Source: Acanthaster planci
Taxonomy: Eukaryota; Echinodermata; Asteroidea; Valvatida; Acanthasteridae
Assembly (NCBI RefSeq): GCF_001949145.1
Contig: NW_019091462.1
Location: forward strand, 922,253-940,170
Reading direction: 5' to 3'
DNA: 17,918 nucleotides
The notes beneath the pieces were generated by a model, which ran no database searches, had not been told where the DNA came from, and worked only from the letters and a program-made list of their open reading frames with translations. The translations under genes and the position numbers were made by a program. Positions 1 through 9,570 of this stretch are shown here, one piece after another. Every line of letters starts with the position of its first letter. The stretch's first letter is position 1.

Positions 1-826
1 TTTCCTGCTGTACATGTACATTATATCTTAGTTAAAAACGCTAGGATATTTTTCTAATGGATAATTTGATTGAAATGACAAGAAGTTGACATTGAAATCA
101 AGAAGCAATTGGCCATGTAAATGCTTTGGCGATGGTTACACAGTAATTTTAAATTATATGCATGGACTCACAATGCAAGAACAAAGGTGGGAATGAAAAG
201 GTGTAAAACGCATTGGCGTCGTCGAAGATTGCCAAACAGTTTTCCCAAGCCCATTTAAACAGTCTCTTTCAGCCCTGGAAGACCAAGACTTCCGTTTAAA
301 ACTCTAAACAGAAATCCGGTGCAATTTTCGTGCCTACAAGCAATATTACTGAAATTCCGATAATTTTAAAAAAATAACCTACGACATCTGTACAGGTTTT
401 TTAAGCACAATCATTTCTGTCCTTTATGAGTTTAAACTGCAGCCGTACTAGCGATTAAGTAATCAAGACGTTGAAGTAGATTATCGGGAGGAGTGGGAGG
501 GGGGCGCCCAACAGGAAATGATGACTTTGCGTTTCGTCGGAAAGCAGTCTGACCCTCGATTATAACCCTACAGACGCGGATATGTCTATACCTGTCATAT
601 TCCAAGATTTACGACTTCAGCCACACATTCGGAAACCTGTTGGTGAGCCTGAAATACAAAGTGAGACGTTTCAATGACTCCTTATTTGCATGAAGACTGT
701 GGAATGAAAATACATGTAAGGATAACTAAAACTTGGTGAGACGAAGAAACCTTTTTCTTTTTGAACGCACAAAATATACGGCCCGTGCTATGCATTTTTT
801 TTCACGCACCTTTGTGTCCAAAATCA
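1..826. other. 5' flank, no gene recognised
   Basis: No open frame with recognisable content and no RNA gene is visible. The stretch is AT-leaning unique-looking DNA. It begins with a perfect 12-bp palindrome, TGTACATGTACA, at 9-20. A short G-rich patch lies near 487-507. Confidence 0.6.
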
Positions 827-1280
827 CTTTCTTCTCTTCTCTTCTCTTCTCTTGTCTTCTCTTCTCTTCTCTTCTCTTCTCTTCTCNNNNNNNNNNNNNN
901 NNNNNNNNNNNNNNNNNNNNNNNNNNNNNNNNNNNNNNNNNNNNNNNNNNNNNNNNNNNNNNNNNNNNNNNNNNNNNNNNNNNNNNNNNNNNNNNNNNNN
1001 NNNNNNNNNNNNNNNNNNNNNNNNNNNNNNNNNNNNNNNNNNNNNNNNNNNNNNNNNNNNNNNNNNNNNNNNNNNNNNNNNNNNNNNNNNNNNNNNNNNN
1101 NNNNNNNNNNNNNNNNNNNNNNNNNNNNNNNNNNNNNNNNNNNNNNNNNNNNNNNNNNNNNNNNNNNNNNNNNNNNNNNNNNNNNNNNNNNNNNNNNNNN
1201 NNNNNNNNNNNNNNNNNNNNNNNNNNNNNNNNNNNNNNCTCTTCTCTTCTCTTTTCTTCTCTTCTCTTCTTTTCTTTTTT
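827..1280. repeat. (CTTCT)n pentamer microsatellite containing an assembly gap
   Basis: A pyrimidine-only pentamer array (CTTCT/AGAAG units) runs from about 827 to 886 and resumes in the same orientation from 1239 to about 1280, with a few interruptions (a G near 854, TTTT near 1253). Positions 887-1238 are 352 Ns. Because both edges carry the same motif on the same strand, the gap probably lies inside one array, so its true length is unknown. The open frames crossing it on both strands, rich in Ser/Leu/Phe or Glu/Lys/Arg, are translations of the repeat and not genes. Confidence 0.95.
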
Positions 1281-2460
1281 GCCGTCTTTCGGTGCATGTG
1301 GGCTTTTTATGCTAATTCGAATTTGCATGTCCCCGAGCAAAAGTGTGATATTATTTCCAGAAGACACCTGTTACAATCAAAAATTGTGTCACTTAAATAC
1401 CGGTAGGCCTACTCCCTGAAATTTTCTTTCATTTAGACTCGCTGTTGTTTGAGCACATGACATATAAACCAATGAGCCAAAGCCTTATTACAATTATCTT
1501 CACTGAGCAATTTGGAGTTCATTTTTATTGCGACAACAGCGCCCTGAATGTTTTCAAGTACATTTTTCCACACGATTGACAAAAAGGGACTGACCACTTC
1601 TGTATAATGTACACTGTGAAGCAGTAACAAGTTGCACAGAATATCTTCCTAAGTAAAAGTAACGTCGCAGGGCCATGTCACACGGTTGAAGCCCTGTAAA
1701 GTCGTCAGATTTAGTAGTCTCTTGCTCGAGTCTCCCTTGTGAAAGGGGAATCCGCACGAATAATAAGTGTTTACAAAATTTATGTAAGTACGTGTAATGC
1801 CTACGCAGCGTGATCGACACCGTAATCAAAGTAACTTCACAGGTCTATTTCACCTGAACAGAGAGGAAATTCATTGGAAAGGATATGATATCCGGGTTTA
1901 TTGCAATTAGCGAATCTATTGCCGACCCAAGTTAAAGCAACTGCGGCTGCAGTCAGTACCTCAGGAAAGAAAAGATAGGCACCTGTGTAGTAAGACATGC
2001 TTCAGTACAGTTGACATGTCTGTGAGGGTCTGAAAACCTGAAGACTGTGTTTTCGTGTCCCCGTCTTCATTCTTTACGAGACCACCTATAATCCTAGGAT
2101 AACTTAAAGACAACAGATGATAAGGTAATCACTCCCTAGGGAAGGGACGTAATTGTCTTCTGTCGCCAGCTCACGGTCCTCCTGTCCTATGCTCTGTCGT
2201 TCCGTCGCCGCTCGCTACAACAGCTTTTCTCTGGCCGGGAGCATTGAGCTCAATGAATCAATGGTCCTAGACAGAAAGAACGAGAGACCGAGAGATCTAG
2301 ATATCATTATAGCTTAAGTATGTCTTGTGTATCTGTTCAGTTGCTGCCCTTCTGCAATGGCTCTGCTGGGGTTGTCTAAAATGACCGGGGTAGGACTTGA
2401 TAAATAGTTGTACTTGTCAAAACAAAATTTCAGCACAAAGGCGAATTGCAGTCTTTAATA
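1281..2460. other. Intergenic flank upstream of Hand
   Basis: No recognisable coding content on either strand; the minus-strand open frames at 1433-1829 have no family signature. A GATA consensus, TGATAAGG, lies at 2118-2125. A moderately CpG-rich, pyrimidine-rich patch spans about 2160-2240 and could be an upstream regulatory segment or the start of a divergent transcript. That is inference only. Confidence 0.5.
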
Positions 2461-2486
2461 AATTCTGTATACTTTATTTCGAATAT

Positions 2487-2516
2487 TGACCTTTCGACAG
2501 TCGTTCAAGTGGTATC
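2487..2516. promoter_or_regulatory. Clustered half-site, NK2 (Tinman) and GATA motifs
   Basis: Within 30 bp there are TGACCTTT (2487-2494, the reverse of AAAGGTCA), TCAAGTGG (2505-2512, an exact match to the NK2/Tinman consensus as I know it) and an immediately following TATC (2513-2516, a GATA core on the minus strand). The cluster is about 0.9 kb upstream of the Hand start codon. Drosophila Hand is a known direct target of Tinman and GATA factors in heart cells. A similar role here is inferred, not shown. Confidence 0.35.
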
Positions 2517-2838
2517 ATGACATTCTTAAATTTTATGTATCTATGTGGATTTTTTTTGGGGGGGACAGGGTATCTCGTTGGGAATGGCTTTAACTACGGA
2601 ACGAACTGTCCCTGTTTCACGTCATGATAATTTACTTAATGTCCACCCAGTCACCGGCATTTCCGTTACTGTAGAGCCACGATACCCACAGCTTGACACA
2701 ACATAACGTCCGCATTATAACCGCACATGTGTGTTTCGAATAGGCAAGGAGGTGACATAGGCGTAATGCTATTTAGTATGCAGTTCAAGAAACAAGGAAG
2801 GCAAATATAGGCACCCCAGACGCAGAGCCGACTGGCCT

Positions 2839-2854
2839 GTCACCGATTGGTGAC
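2839..2854. repeat. Perfect 6+4+6 inverted repeat with inverted CCAAT
   Basis: GTCACC, a GATT loop and GGTGAC form a perfect inverted repeat. It overlaps an inverted CCAAT (ATTGG, 2846-2850) and a TGACGT half-CRE (2851-2856). A second, forward CCAAT lies at 2955-2959 in a related GGTGACCAATT context. It may be a promoter-distal factor site. Confidence 0.45.
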
Positions 2855-3059
2855 GTGCCTTGTTAAGATTCAATCTGGCCCACGAACGTCCAAGTCACAT
2901 GACAAGTGTCGATTACAGATTAGAACGACCTCAGTTGCTGACAATTACAGGTGACCAATTCGAAGGGGCATCGTCACGCCCGCAATCTACATGAGAGTGA
3001 CAATTCTCGGTACTTGGCAGAGGCTCGTCAGTCGCCATCGTGAATGGATGAAACAGCAA

Positions 3060-3389
3060 CCGCTGTCGGACTTTCAAATCCGTGCCTGACGAGATGCTTT
3101 TGTTGTTGTTATCGTTGCGCATAACGACACACAAATCAACCTAGACAACCATTTGACCTTTCTGGAAGTTGCCGACTCGCGACCATCATTTCGCCTAATT
3201 GGACGCAGCGATTGCGCGGGGTTATACGCGTATCGGGTTACGCGTAGGTGAGGATTAGTACTGACTTTGATCCTCCGGGTTAGACGGGATAAATCGCACT
3301 GTTTCACTCACGCTGTCAGCCGTGGAAGACGTCTAGCTAGCAAGACTGAATCCTAGCTAGTTTCAACAGTGCGATTCTGACGGCTTGAG
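3060..3389 (+). promoter_or_regulatory. CpG-rich proximal promoter and 5' leader of Hand
   Basis: By eye there are about 27 CpG dinucleotides in 330 bp, far denser than the flanks. Elements seen: TGACCTTT (3154-3161), an inverted CCAAT (ATTGG, 3198-3202), the palindrome ATACGCGTAT (3224-3233), a second TACGCGTA (3239-3246), and a weak TATA-like GATAAA (3288-3293) about 30 bp before a TCAGCC that could act as an initiator near 3318. The 5' UTR would then be about 70 bases. The TATA and start-site calls are weak; the CpG enrichment and position are solid. Confidence 0.5.
3333..3360 (+). repeat. Two CTAGCTAG octamers 20 bp apart in the Hand leader
   Basis: The self-complementary octamer CTAGCTAG occurs at 3333-3340 and again at 3353-3360. 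In RNA the two copies could pair as an 8-bp stem with a 12-nt loop, ending 29 nt before the start codon. Confidence 0.6.
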
Positions 3390-4046
3390 ATGGTGGACAC
3401 CATGAGCATGTTGAGCGAATATCCACCGGTGCCTGTCAGCTTGCAGCGGACACAGGATGAGCACTTGTACCGTCCTCACAACGGTCATGGCAGGTGTCCC
3501 TCCATCCCTGAGCACGATAAGGGCTACTATCACCACGGACTACTGCTCAGCCCGGCCGTTGCTGCAACCGGTGAGATGCCGCACGAGTACACTAGTCCCG
3601 TCCATCACCATTCATTTTCACCGTGTTCTCAAGCGTGCCAGGATCAGACTACGACCACCGCCACTATTACTAACAACTGCAGCAGCCCTAATACTGACTG
3701 TCAGTCCGCGCCGGGAAATTCTTGTGATGAGCGGAGCAGTCCTCCCGGTCCAAGACGGTTCGGCAAGCGGCGATGTCCCACTAACAGCAACCGTAAAGAG
3801 AGGCGGCGGACGCTTAGCATCAACTCGGCTTTTGCCGATTTGCGAGAGTGCATACCCAACGTGCCAGCAGACACGAAACTCTCTAAGATAAAGACGTTGA
3901 GACTAGCCACCAGTTATATTGCGTACTTATCCGAGGTTCTGGCCAAAGACGACGGCATCGGACCGGTAGACACGGCTAGTTTTAAGGCGGAACTTCTGAA
4001 GATCGAGGACCGAGAGAGGCGGAAGAAGGCTGTTGAACGAGAAATG
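3390..4046 (+). CDS. Hand: Hand bHLH transcription factor, exon 1
   Basis: This exon encodes residues 1-219 of a Hand-family nuclear transcription factor. Hand proteins dimerise with E-proteins, bind E-box-like sites, and act in heart and lateral mesoderm in many animals. The N-terminus is rich in His, Pro, Ser and Thr. A basic region follows (KRR 126-128, NRKERRR 134-140), then helix 1 from T141 ([12 protein letters not shown]), the loop IPNVPADTK (155-163) and helix 2 from L164 ([16 protein letters not shown]). T141 and S143 match the regulated phosphosites of vertebrate HAND1/2. The start is the first ATG after an in-frame TGA (3378-3380) and has G at -3 and +4; M5 and M7 are possible alternatives. 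The exon ends in phase 0 at ATG|GTAAGA. Without splicing the frame stops at 4070 after seven extra residues. Oddities: two extra residues between KRR and NRKE, L142, and S181-E182 where vertebrates have Met-Asp. Confidence 0.97.
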
Positions 4047-5785
4047 GTAAGAACCCGGGCAATTTTCTAAAATGGATTAACCATTGCAAACAAAGACTCT
4101 TAAACTGTTACCTAAAAAAATGAGTTTTTTACGGCATCAAAGTTATAACTTTCTGACGGGTGGCTGTTATTATGCGTCAAACTTCAAGTATGTTATTGTT
4201 TGCTGAAACTCACTACATGCAAAGTTGTTAAGATGGTTAAACGATTCTAGTCATATATTTCATTTTAATAGAACGAGAAATGAAATTATATGGGCTAATG
4301 CACAATGCGTTAATCATTTTTCTGTTCATTGTTATCATCGTTCTGCATGCATGTTACCGTAACAAGAAGTGGAATGGACGGAACAACTTTTAAAAAACAT
4401 TCCGCAGTGCCAAATACATGATAATGAATTTGACGGGAATGTCCCATCAAGTAAACAGTAAAAAGACATATGGCATGTATGGTAAATCAGAAAATATGGA
4501 GCACAACAAAATCTACAATTGAAATCGGCACGATATCAGCTAATGAAGAAAGCATTATCGTTTACTAGTTAATTGATACAAAAAAAATACCTGAATCCGA
4601 TATAACGTGCAAGCAGTTACAGAATGGGAGTTACGAGTACTGACCAACTGCTGTTCAGCTTCTTCACTCTCCCCTTTACCTCGGCTCTGTCTCCTGGTAA
4701 GAAGGGTGTACTAAAAAACTGCGGTTACCGGTTACCCAACTAGGTCATGGTTTGATGACAAGTACAAACACATGAAAAGTGTTGCTCATTTGGTAAACGA
4801 TTCAACTGTACTCGCGAGAGTGGGTGGAAAGAACTTCAGAGGAAAGATGAAGCCATCTTGATGGTACGCGAAAAGTGTAGAAGATAGTGCCGTGGATTAC
4901 TCATTCATAATCGTAAGATTCCTGATTCGATGTTTGTACAGTCATTCAACTAGTCCATTTGTCGGTCTAAAAATGCCCTGACAAGACACATCTTATCCTC
5001 TAGAGTCAGATGTTTCAAAATATCACATCAGATTGGGATCAGATTTTTCTAAAACTAACGCAGACCACGTCAACCGCGCGTCGTTTTCTGGGGGACGAAA
5101 GTTAATTAGAGGAATTCCTTGTCCCGACTGACACAGAACATGTTCACTTTTTTCCCGTCACATTCGTGTATATCGTGTCAATATTTTTGGATATGATTTC
5201 GACGACACTCTCTGATTCCCTAAAACAATTATGATGTGCAGCATCAGCCATGCCATCAACAAGATATTCACGCATGGTTCCGGCATCTAAATGAAAAAAA
5301 AAGTCAAAATGACGAATGAAGTTGTGATAAAATATTTTTTCACAATCGTGAAATAAGTTATTGGATTTAAAGTTAGCTTACACTTAGGAATGCATGTGCA
5401 TGATCTGTATCTTTTTTAAAGCTGAAGATAGGCCCTATGGTTAATTGAGAAGAGTGCTCTGTGTAAGTTCTCTGCTTGTTTGATTCGGTGTGATCTGATG
5501 TGTTATTCCGCAGAAATAAAGTAAACTTAAGGTCATGAGAGAACAAGTCCATATTGCAAGATTGATTATAATTCCAGTCAACTTCCTGGATGACGTACAC
5601 TACGCGATACGACGTATAATGTGGTGTGTGTACGCGTTCATGCAACGGGTCCCTTCATTTGAATTTAGCTTTCTAAACAAGTTAGATTTCTTTTCCTTCA
5701 CAGTAGGAACGACAGTGTCATATTCCCGGTTACCACTTGACTACTACTGGGTGGATTGGTGCCTAAAATGTGCCCTTGGGTCTTG

Positions 5786-5890
5786 GCAGTACACTCGGCA
5801 TACTGCCGGCACACGACGCACGGCTCGTGAGCACCGGGCTTACAGCGGTTGGTCGCCGTATTACCAGACCGCTCTGCCCGCAGGGAGACT
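5786..5890. other. CpG-dense patch in the intron
   Basis: Roughly 14 CpGs in about 100 bp stand out in an AT-rich intron. The patch includes the small inverted repeat CGGCA-tac-TGCCG at 5796-5808. Forward frames are open here (to 5960 and 5991), but the translations resemble nothing I know. It could be an enhancer, an alternative promoter or chance. Confidence 0.35.
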
Positions 5891-6879
5891 CATTGAAGGG
5901 AATTACATTTCACACTCATTTCGCAAGATTTACTCTTTTATTTGCGTGCGCTGGGAGTGACAGCCCCTATCTGATGATTCAACTTGGGTAAATCACATCC
6001 GACTGCATGGAACCTGCGATTAGTTTACCGTTTTGCAAAGAATAGTTTGGTATTTACAGCGTAAAAATGACTGTTTTTGTCTTCTGATAGTGAAGCATTT
6101 GAGAAATAATTCTGGGCGCGCACAGCGTTGGAAAATTCGATGTCGACTGAAGCATTTCATAATAATATTCTCACAATAACAGTGTCTCGTGCAGCCAATT
6201 TAATGTACAACAGACTGAGACTTCAGTGAGGATGTTAAGTTATAAAATTTAATCTACGGGAACTCGATGGGGAACAAGACTTTCAAGTTCGTTTCATTCA
6301 CACCAGTATGATACCAACATGGTTAGGTAGATTTAACCAACTCCAAACATGTGGTAAAGATATTGATCAACATAGCTGCTGTTGAACCAGCATGTAGGTT
6401 CCTTCGTCGTCATTCCTATCAAGGGAGAGTTACATTTTACGGTACTTCAAGTTCAAACTGTTGCCATGTAGTGGATATTTAGACTGCCCCCTGTTTTGCG
6501 ATACCAAGACGTAGTAAATCGCTCATTAGGTAGTGTACATTGCATCCAGGCGTGCACTGTCCTCGTCCCAGGGTCTCTTGTTGTCAAATGATGAATCGCA
6601 CCAGGTCTGTAGGTCTCATGTCGACTGTGTTTACAGTTTACTTTCCAGGCATGATGTTTTTGGAATCATGTGGCTGTGCGTGAGCGTACACCCCCAACAC
6701 ACGCAATCGGTGTCTCTTTATTCCCTTTTCCCGTTGCTTTCTTTTTATTTTTAGTCTCCAAACACCAGGAAGGTAATATTTATGGTCGGGCCACTCGGAA
6801 GCACATGTTGCCATAAAATTTCCCGGGTGTTCGCAGCGGGTCCAGTGTGACAAGTTGACCCCAAACGCATCTCTAGTTC

Positions 6880-6990
6880 CTCCCACCGTGGCGCGTTGGC
6901 CGGGAGGGTATACGGCGCTACGGTACCGTGTTGCCATCCGCTCCATCCAGGGTTGCCTTAGCCGGGCCGAGCGACAACCAACCAAGGGTC
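6880..6990. other. Second CpG-dense patch in the intron
   Basis: A GC- and CpG-rich island within the intron containing the perfect 10-bp palindrome ACGGTACCGT (6920-6929). The minus-strand frame across it (119 codons) has no recognisable motif and is probably open only because of base composition. Confidence 0.35.
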
Positions 6991-8189
6991 GTGTCAAGGT
7001 GGCGGTGGAAGACCAGACCAGGTCCTAATAATCAGTTCCCATCATTTTTGGTTCTCTCTGTTTACAATGTTTACCAGGACCTTGGCGGTGTGGGCAACGG
7101 GTTCAGAGCGTAATTCTTTCAGCGGCACCCACGGCAGTTGACACTCAAATTTGCAGCTGGTTCTTTCGGTAGAATTTAACACGATCGGCATTGCACGTTG
7201 CGGTTACTTGTGGTGACAACAAAAATACCTAAATCTAAATCAGAGTTTCTAAATAACCCTTGAAATCTCCTGCAGACGTTTTGAAGCACAAAGAACTTTT
7301 CCACACAATGAATTGTTTCGGCTAACGCCACCAACATTTTTGGCTTGTTTACGAATTCCTGAAGAATAAAACGACGTTGCAGGTATAAAGACTTCTGTCA
7401 TTAATGTTCAGTGTGGATTTTCAAAACACTGACAGTGATAACATGAATCCCTGTCTGTTTACGTTAGCAGGGTATATGATCACCCCCAGTCCACTTCATC
7501 GACATTGTTAATACAGATGTGCAAATTAAAGACTTCCAAGCTCAGGACAATATGACAAAGTAGTCTTTTCTTTATTAATAGACATTAATGACGTGTTTTT
7601 ACCTTAATTTACTATTTTTTGTCATATTTTAAACACCGCTGACTTCTTTGCGGTATTAGCCAGAACATGCAGATGAAGAGCAAGATGTTACTTGACGTGA
7701 AGTTTTGGAATTAGAAGACTTGGTATAAAGTCACATGCCCGACAAATGTCGTAATGTCAAGGCCTGATTGGCTTTTATAGCACATGAGATTGTTAGCAAT
7801 GTGTTTAGGTATCGAAACGAAGTTCGTTTTTGTCATTGACGTTTACGACGCAGTATTTTCGACTGTTAATCACACAAATATATAAACATAGTGTTAAATA
7901 AACTGAAACACAAATGAACGAAGAGAGGGAAGATAATACTTGAAAGAAACACGATTGGTCAGAATTTGCTCAAACAACATTACCTAAAATATACAGTGAT
8001 GTATTAAGTATTTACTCAGGATCTGCCTTAACAGAAAAGAAAAATCACTTGAATAAGAAGTGCGAAAATGGTTCTTTTGTAAAGGTTTTGTTTTTTTAAT
8101 CTTAAGGCATCTTATACTTTGCAACTTTTTGTCCCTTTAAAACTGACTACAGATATTGCTAAGTGACCGCTTACTGGTTTGCGTGCGTG

Positions 8190-8216
8190 TGGATGTAAGT
8201 GTGGGTGTGTGTGTGA
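8190..8216. repeat. Short imperfect (GT)n tract
   Basis: An interrupted GT/TG microsatellite (GTGTGGATGTAAGTGTGGGT followed by GTGTGTGTG). Too short and degenerate to attach a function. Confidence 0.7.
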
Positions 8217-9142
8217 AATGTCTCGATAGATCCCGTAAAAATCCTCTTTTATTCAATAACCTTGCACATAAGGAGCTGTATAGTACAAGTAAAATAAACA
8301 ACTTTAAGTGCTAACCAAACCTGAATTCGCGACTAAGCCCGAGGCCTGCCTACAACCAGACACAGTTAGATCATCTCTTCATTTCTCCTATCAGAGCGTC
8401 TCCCATGGCAAATCTTACTACATGCCCTTGGCATCGAAGTTGGATGTTCGTGGCATACCCCACTTGGATTTTCATACAGTCATCATCTCGCGATTCTTAT
8501 AGGTTCTGTATACTTAATTTAATCGGGTTTAGTGTTTGTATAATAACTTACACAATAGAAACGATTTTCTTCCAGGCAAACAATATTATTAGGAAATGTT
8601 TCGTGAGTACTCGGTGAATGACGCTAAAATTTTCGTCAACGGTTTTGACATGTTGTAGAGTAATCGTTATTCCACAGAAATTTAATTTATGGAAATTTGT
8701 AAGAGTAGCTATCATTGACAATGTGACCCAATGCTATTAGGAAAAGTGTTGTGTCGACTTAGTTTCTCTCTTCTTTTTTTCTTTTTTCTTTCGAAACCAG
8801 CGTAAATGGATTTAGGGGTAAGGCTTAAAGGTATAATCTGTCTGATCTAATCGTAGCTGTTCCTTTACTCCATAGTGGATCAATCACACATATTGTTACA
8901 AGCAAAACATGCCAATAGATTGTTAAATGCATGTAGGCTTTATGCAGCAAATGACTATAGTGAATACATATATTGCAACAAAAACCTTCAAGTTTGTACT
9001 GACGAGTCGGACTGGTGGATGTTCTAGCTTGCCAATTGACACGGATAAAAACATATTTGATTACTGACGTTGCTATCCAGATGAACTAAATGCTCTAAAT
9101 ACTTTGTCTTAATCTCTTTTCTGACATTGTTTTTATCAACAG

Positions 9143-9232
9143 ACTGATACCGCGCATGTTGTCGAGACGAGACGATCCCGAGGAAGGACCGGCTGGCCCC
9201 AGCATGTTTGGGCCCTGGAACTGCAACGCTGA
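9143..9232 (+). CDS. Hand: Hand terminal exon (residues 220-248 and stop)
   Basis: This 29-codon exon completes Hand. It reads TDTAHVVETRRSR and then GRTGWPQHVWALELQR, with TGA at 9230-9232. The GRTGWPQHVWALEL block is the conserved C-terminal signature of Hand proteins; vertebrate HAND2 ends almost identically. The acceptor AACAG|ACT is phase 0, matching the phase-0 donor at 4046/4047. Joining the two exons keeps the frame and gives 248 residues, close to the usual family length. Vertebrate HAND genes also have a large bHLH exon and a small final exon of about 30 codons. The exon is too short to appear as a stand-alone open frame, and open frames that overlap it on other frames are shadows. 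Confidence 0.96.
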   Translation, partial: TDTAHVVETRRSRGRTGWPQHVWALELQR

Positions 9233-9570
9233 GTACCCATGGAAAAGCTCTTGTGCACGCACTGCAAATCACCGTTTCCGCGGACCATTTTCTGATAACT
9301 TCGATTGGCAGCGAAGACGGACTGGACCACTCTGAATCAGTGGTACTCCGACTCATCTTGATAGTAGCAACCCAACGGGTCGCTGATGGTTTACAATATT
9401 CGTTCCTGGGAGAGGCTCGTTGGGATTGAAAAACTGTTTCGATGCGGTTCGAACTGACCTTTAATTTGAATAATATCAGCGGTTGAATTAAGAACACAGA
9501 ATGTAGTTTTTGTGGAGATATAATAGCAAATACGTCCCAATGACATTGTAATAAAACGATACTATGGGTG
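9233..9570 (+). other. Likely proximal 3' UTR of Hand
   Basis: Non-coding sequence after the stop, up to a likely cleavage region about 15-20 nt after the AATAAA at 9550-9555. It contains TGACCTTT at 9455-9462. The end is inferred from the signal position only. Confidence 0.5.
9550..9555 (+). terminator. AATAAA polyadenylation signal
   Basis: The first canonical AATAAA downstream of the Hand stop, 318 nt after it. The 30 nt that follow are only weakly GU-rich, so usage is uncertain. Confidence 0.45.

Larger units (their letters stand above)
4047..9142 (+). other. Hand intron (5,096 bp, GT-AG, phase 0)
   Basis: The donor is ATG|GTAAGA. The acceptor is TTTTTATCAACAG|ACT, with a plausible branch point (CTGAC, A at 9124) 18 nt upstream of the final G. 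No coding sequence is recognisable inside. Contents: CpG-dense patches near 5790-5890 and 6880-6990, an exact Tinman-type CCACTTGA (5733-5740, minus), TTAAGTG (8304-8310), CACTTGA (8045-8051), a short (GT)n near 8190-8216 and a pyrimidine tract near 8761-8792. The open frames at 5535-5991, 6638-6997 and 8308-8617 carry no family signature. Confidence 0.9.

Noticed and set aside
726-1419. Long open frames on both strands around the N gap
   Set aside because: They translate the CTTCT/AGAAG microsatellite and unknown bases. All frames are open for the same trivial reason.
3457-3910. Open frames in other frames and on the opposite strand of Hand exon 1 (3457-3891 and 3701-3910)
   Set aside because: Shadows of the strongly supported Hand reading frame.
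6638-6997. 119-codon minus-strand frame in the intron
   Set aside because: Open mainly through a CpG-rich patch. No recognisable domain or splice context.
9440-9460. GGTTCGAACTG resembling a tRNA B-box
   Set aside because: No A-box at the right distance, no acceptor stem and no pol III terminator arrangement.
9024-9497. 157-codon minus-strand frame and a 73-codon plus-strand frame across the second Hand exon
   Set aside because: They overlap the Hand terminal exon out of frame, have no family signature and ignore the splice signals.
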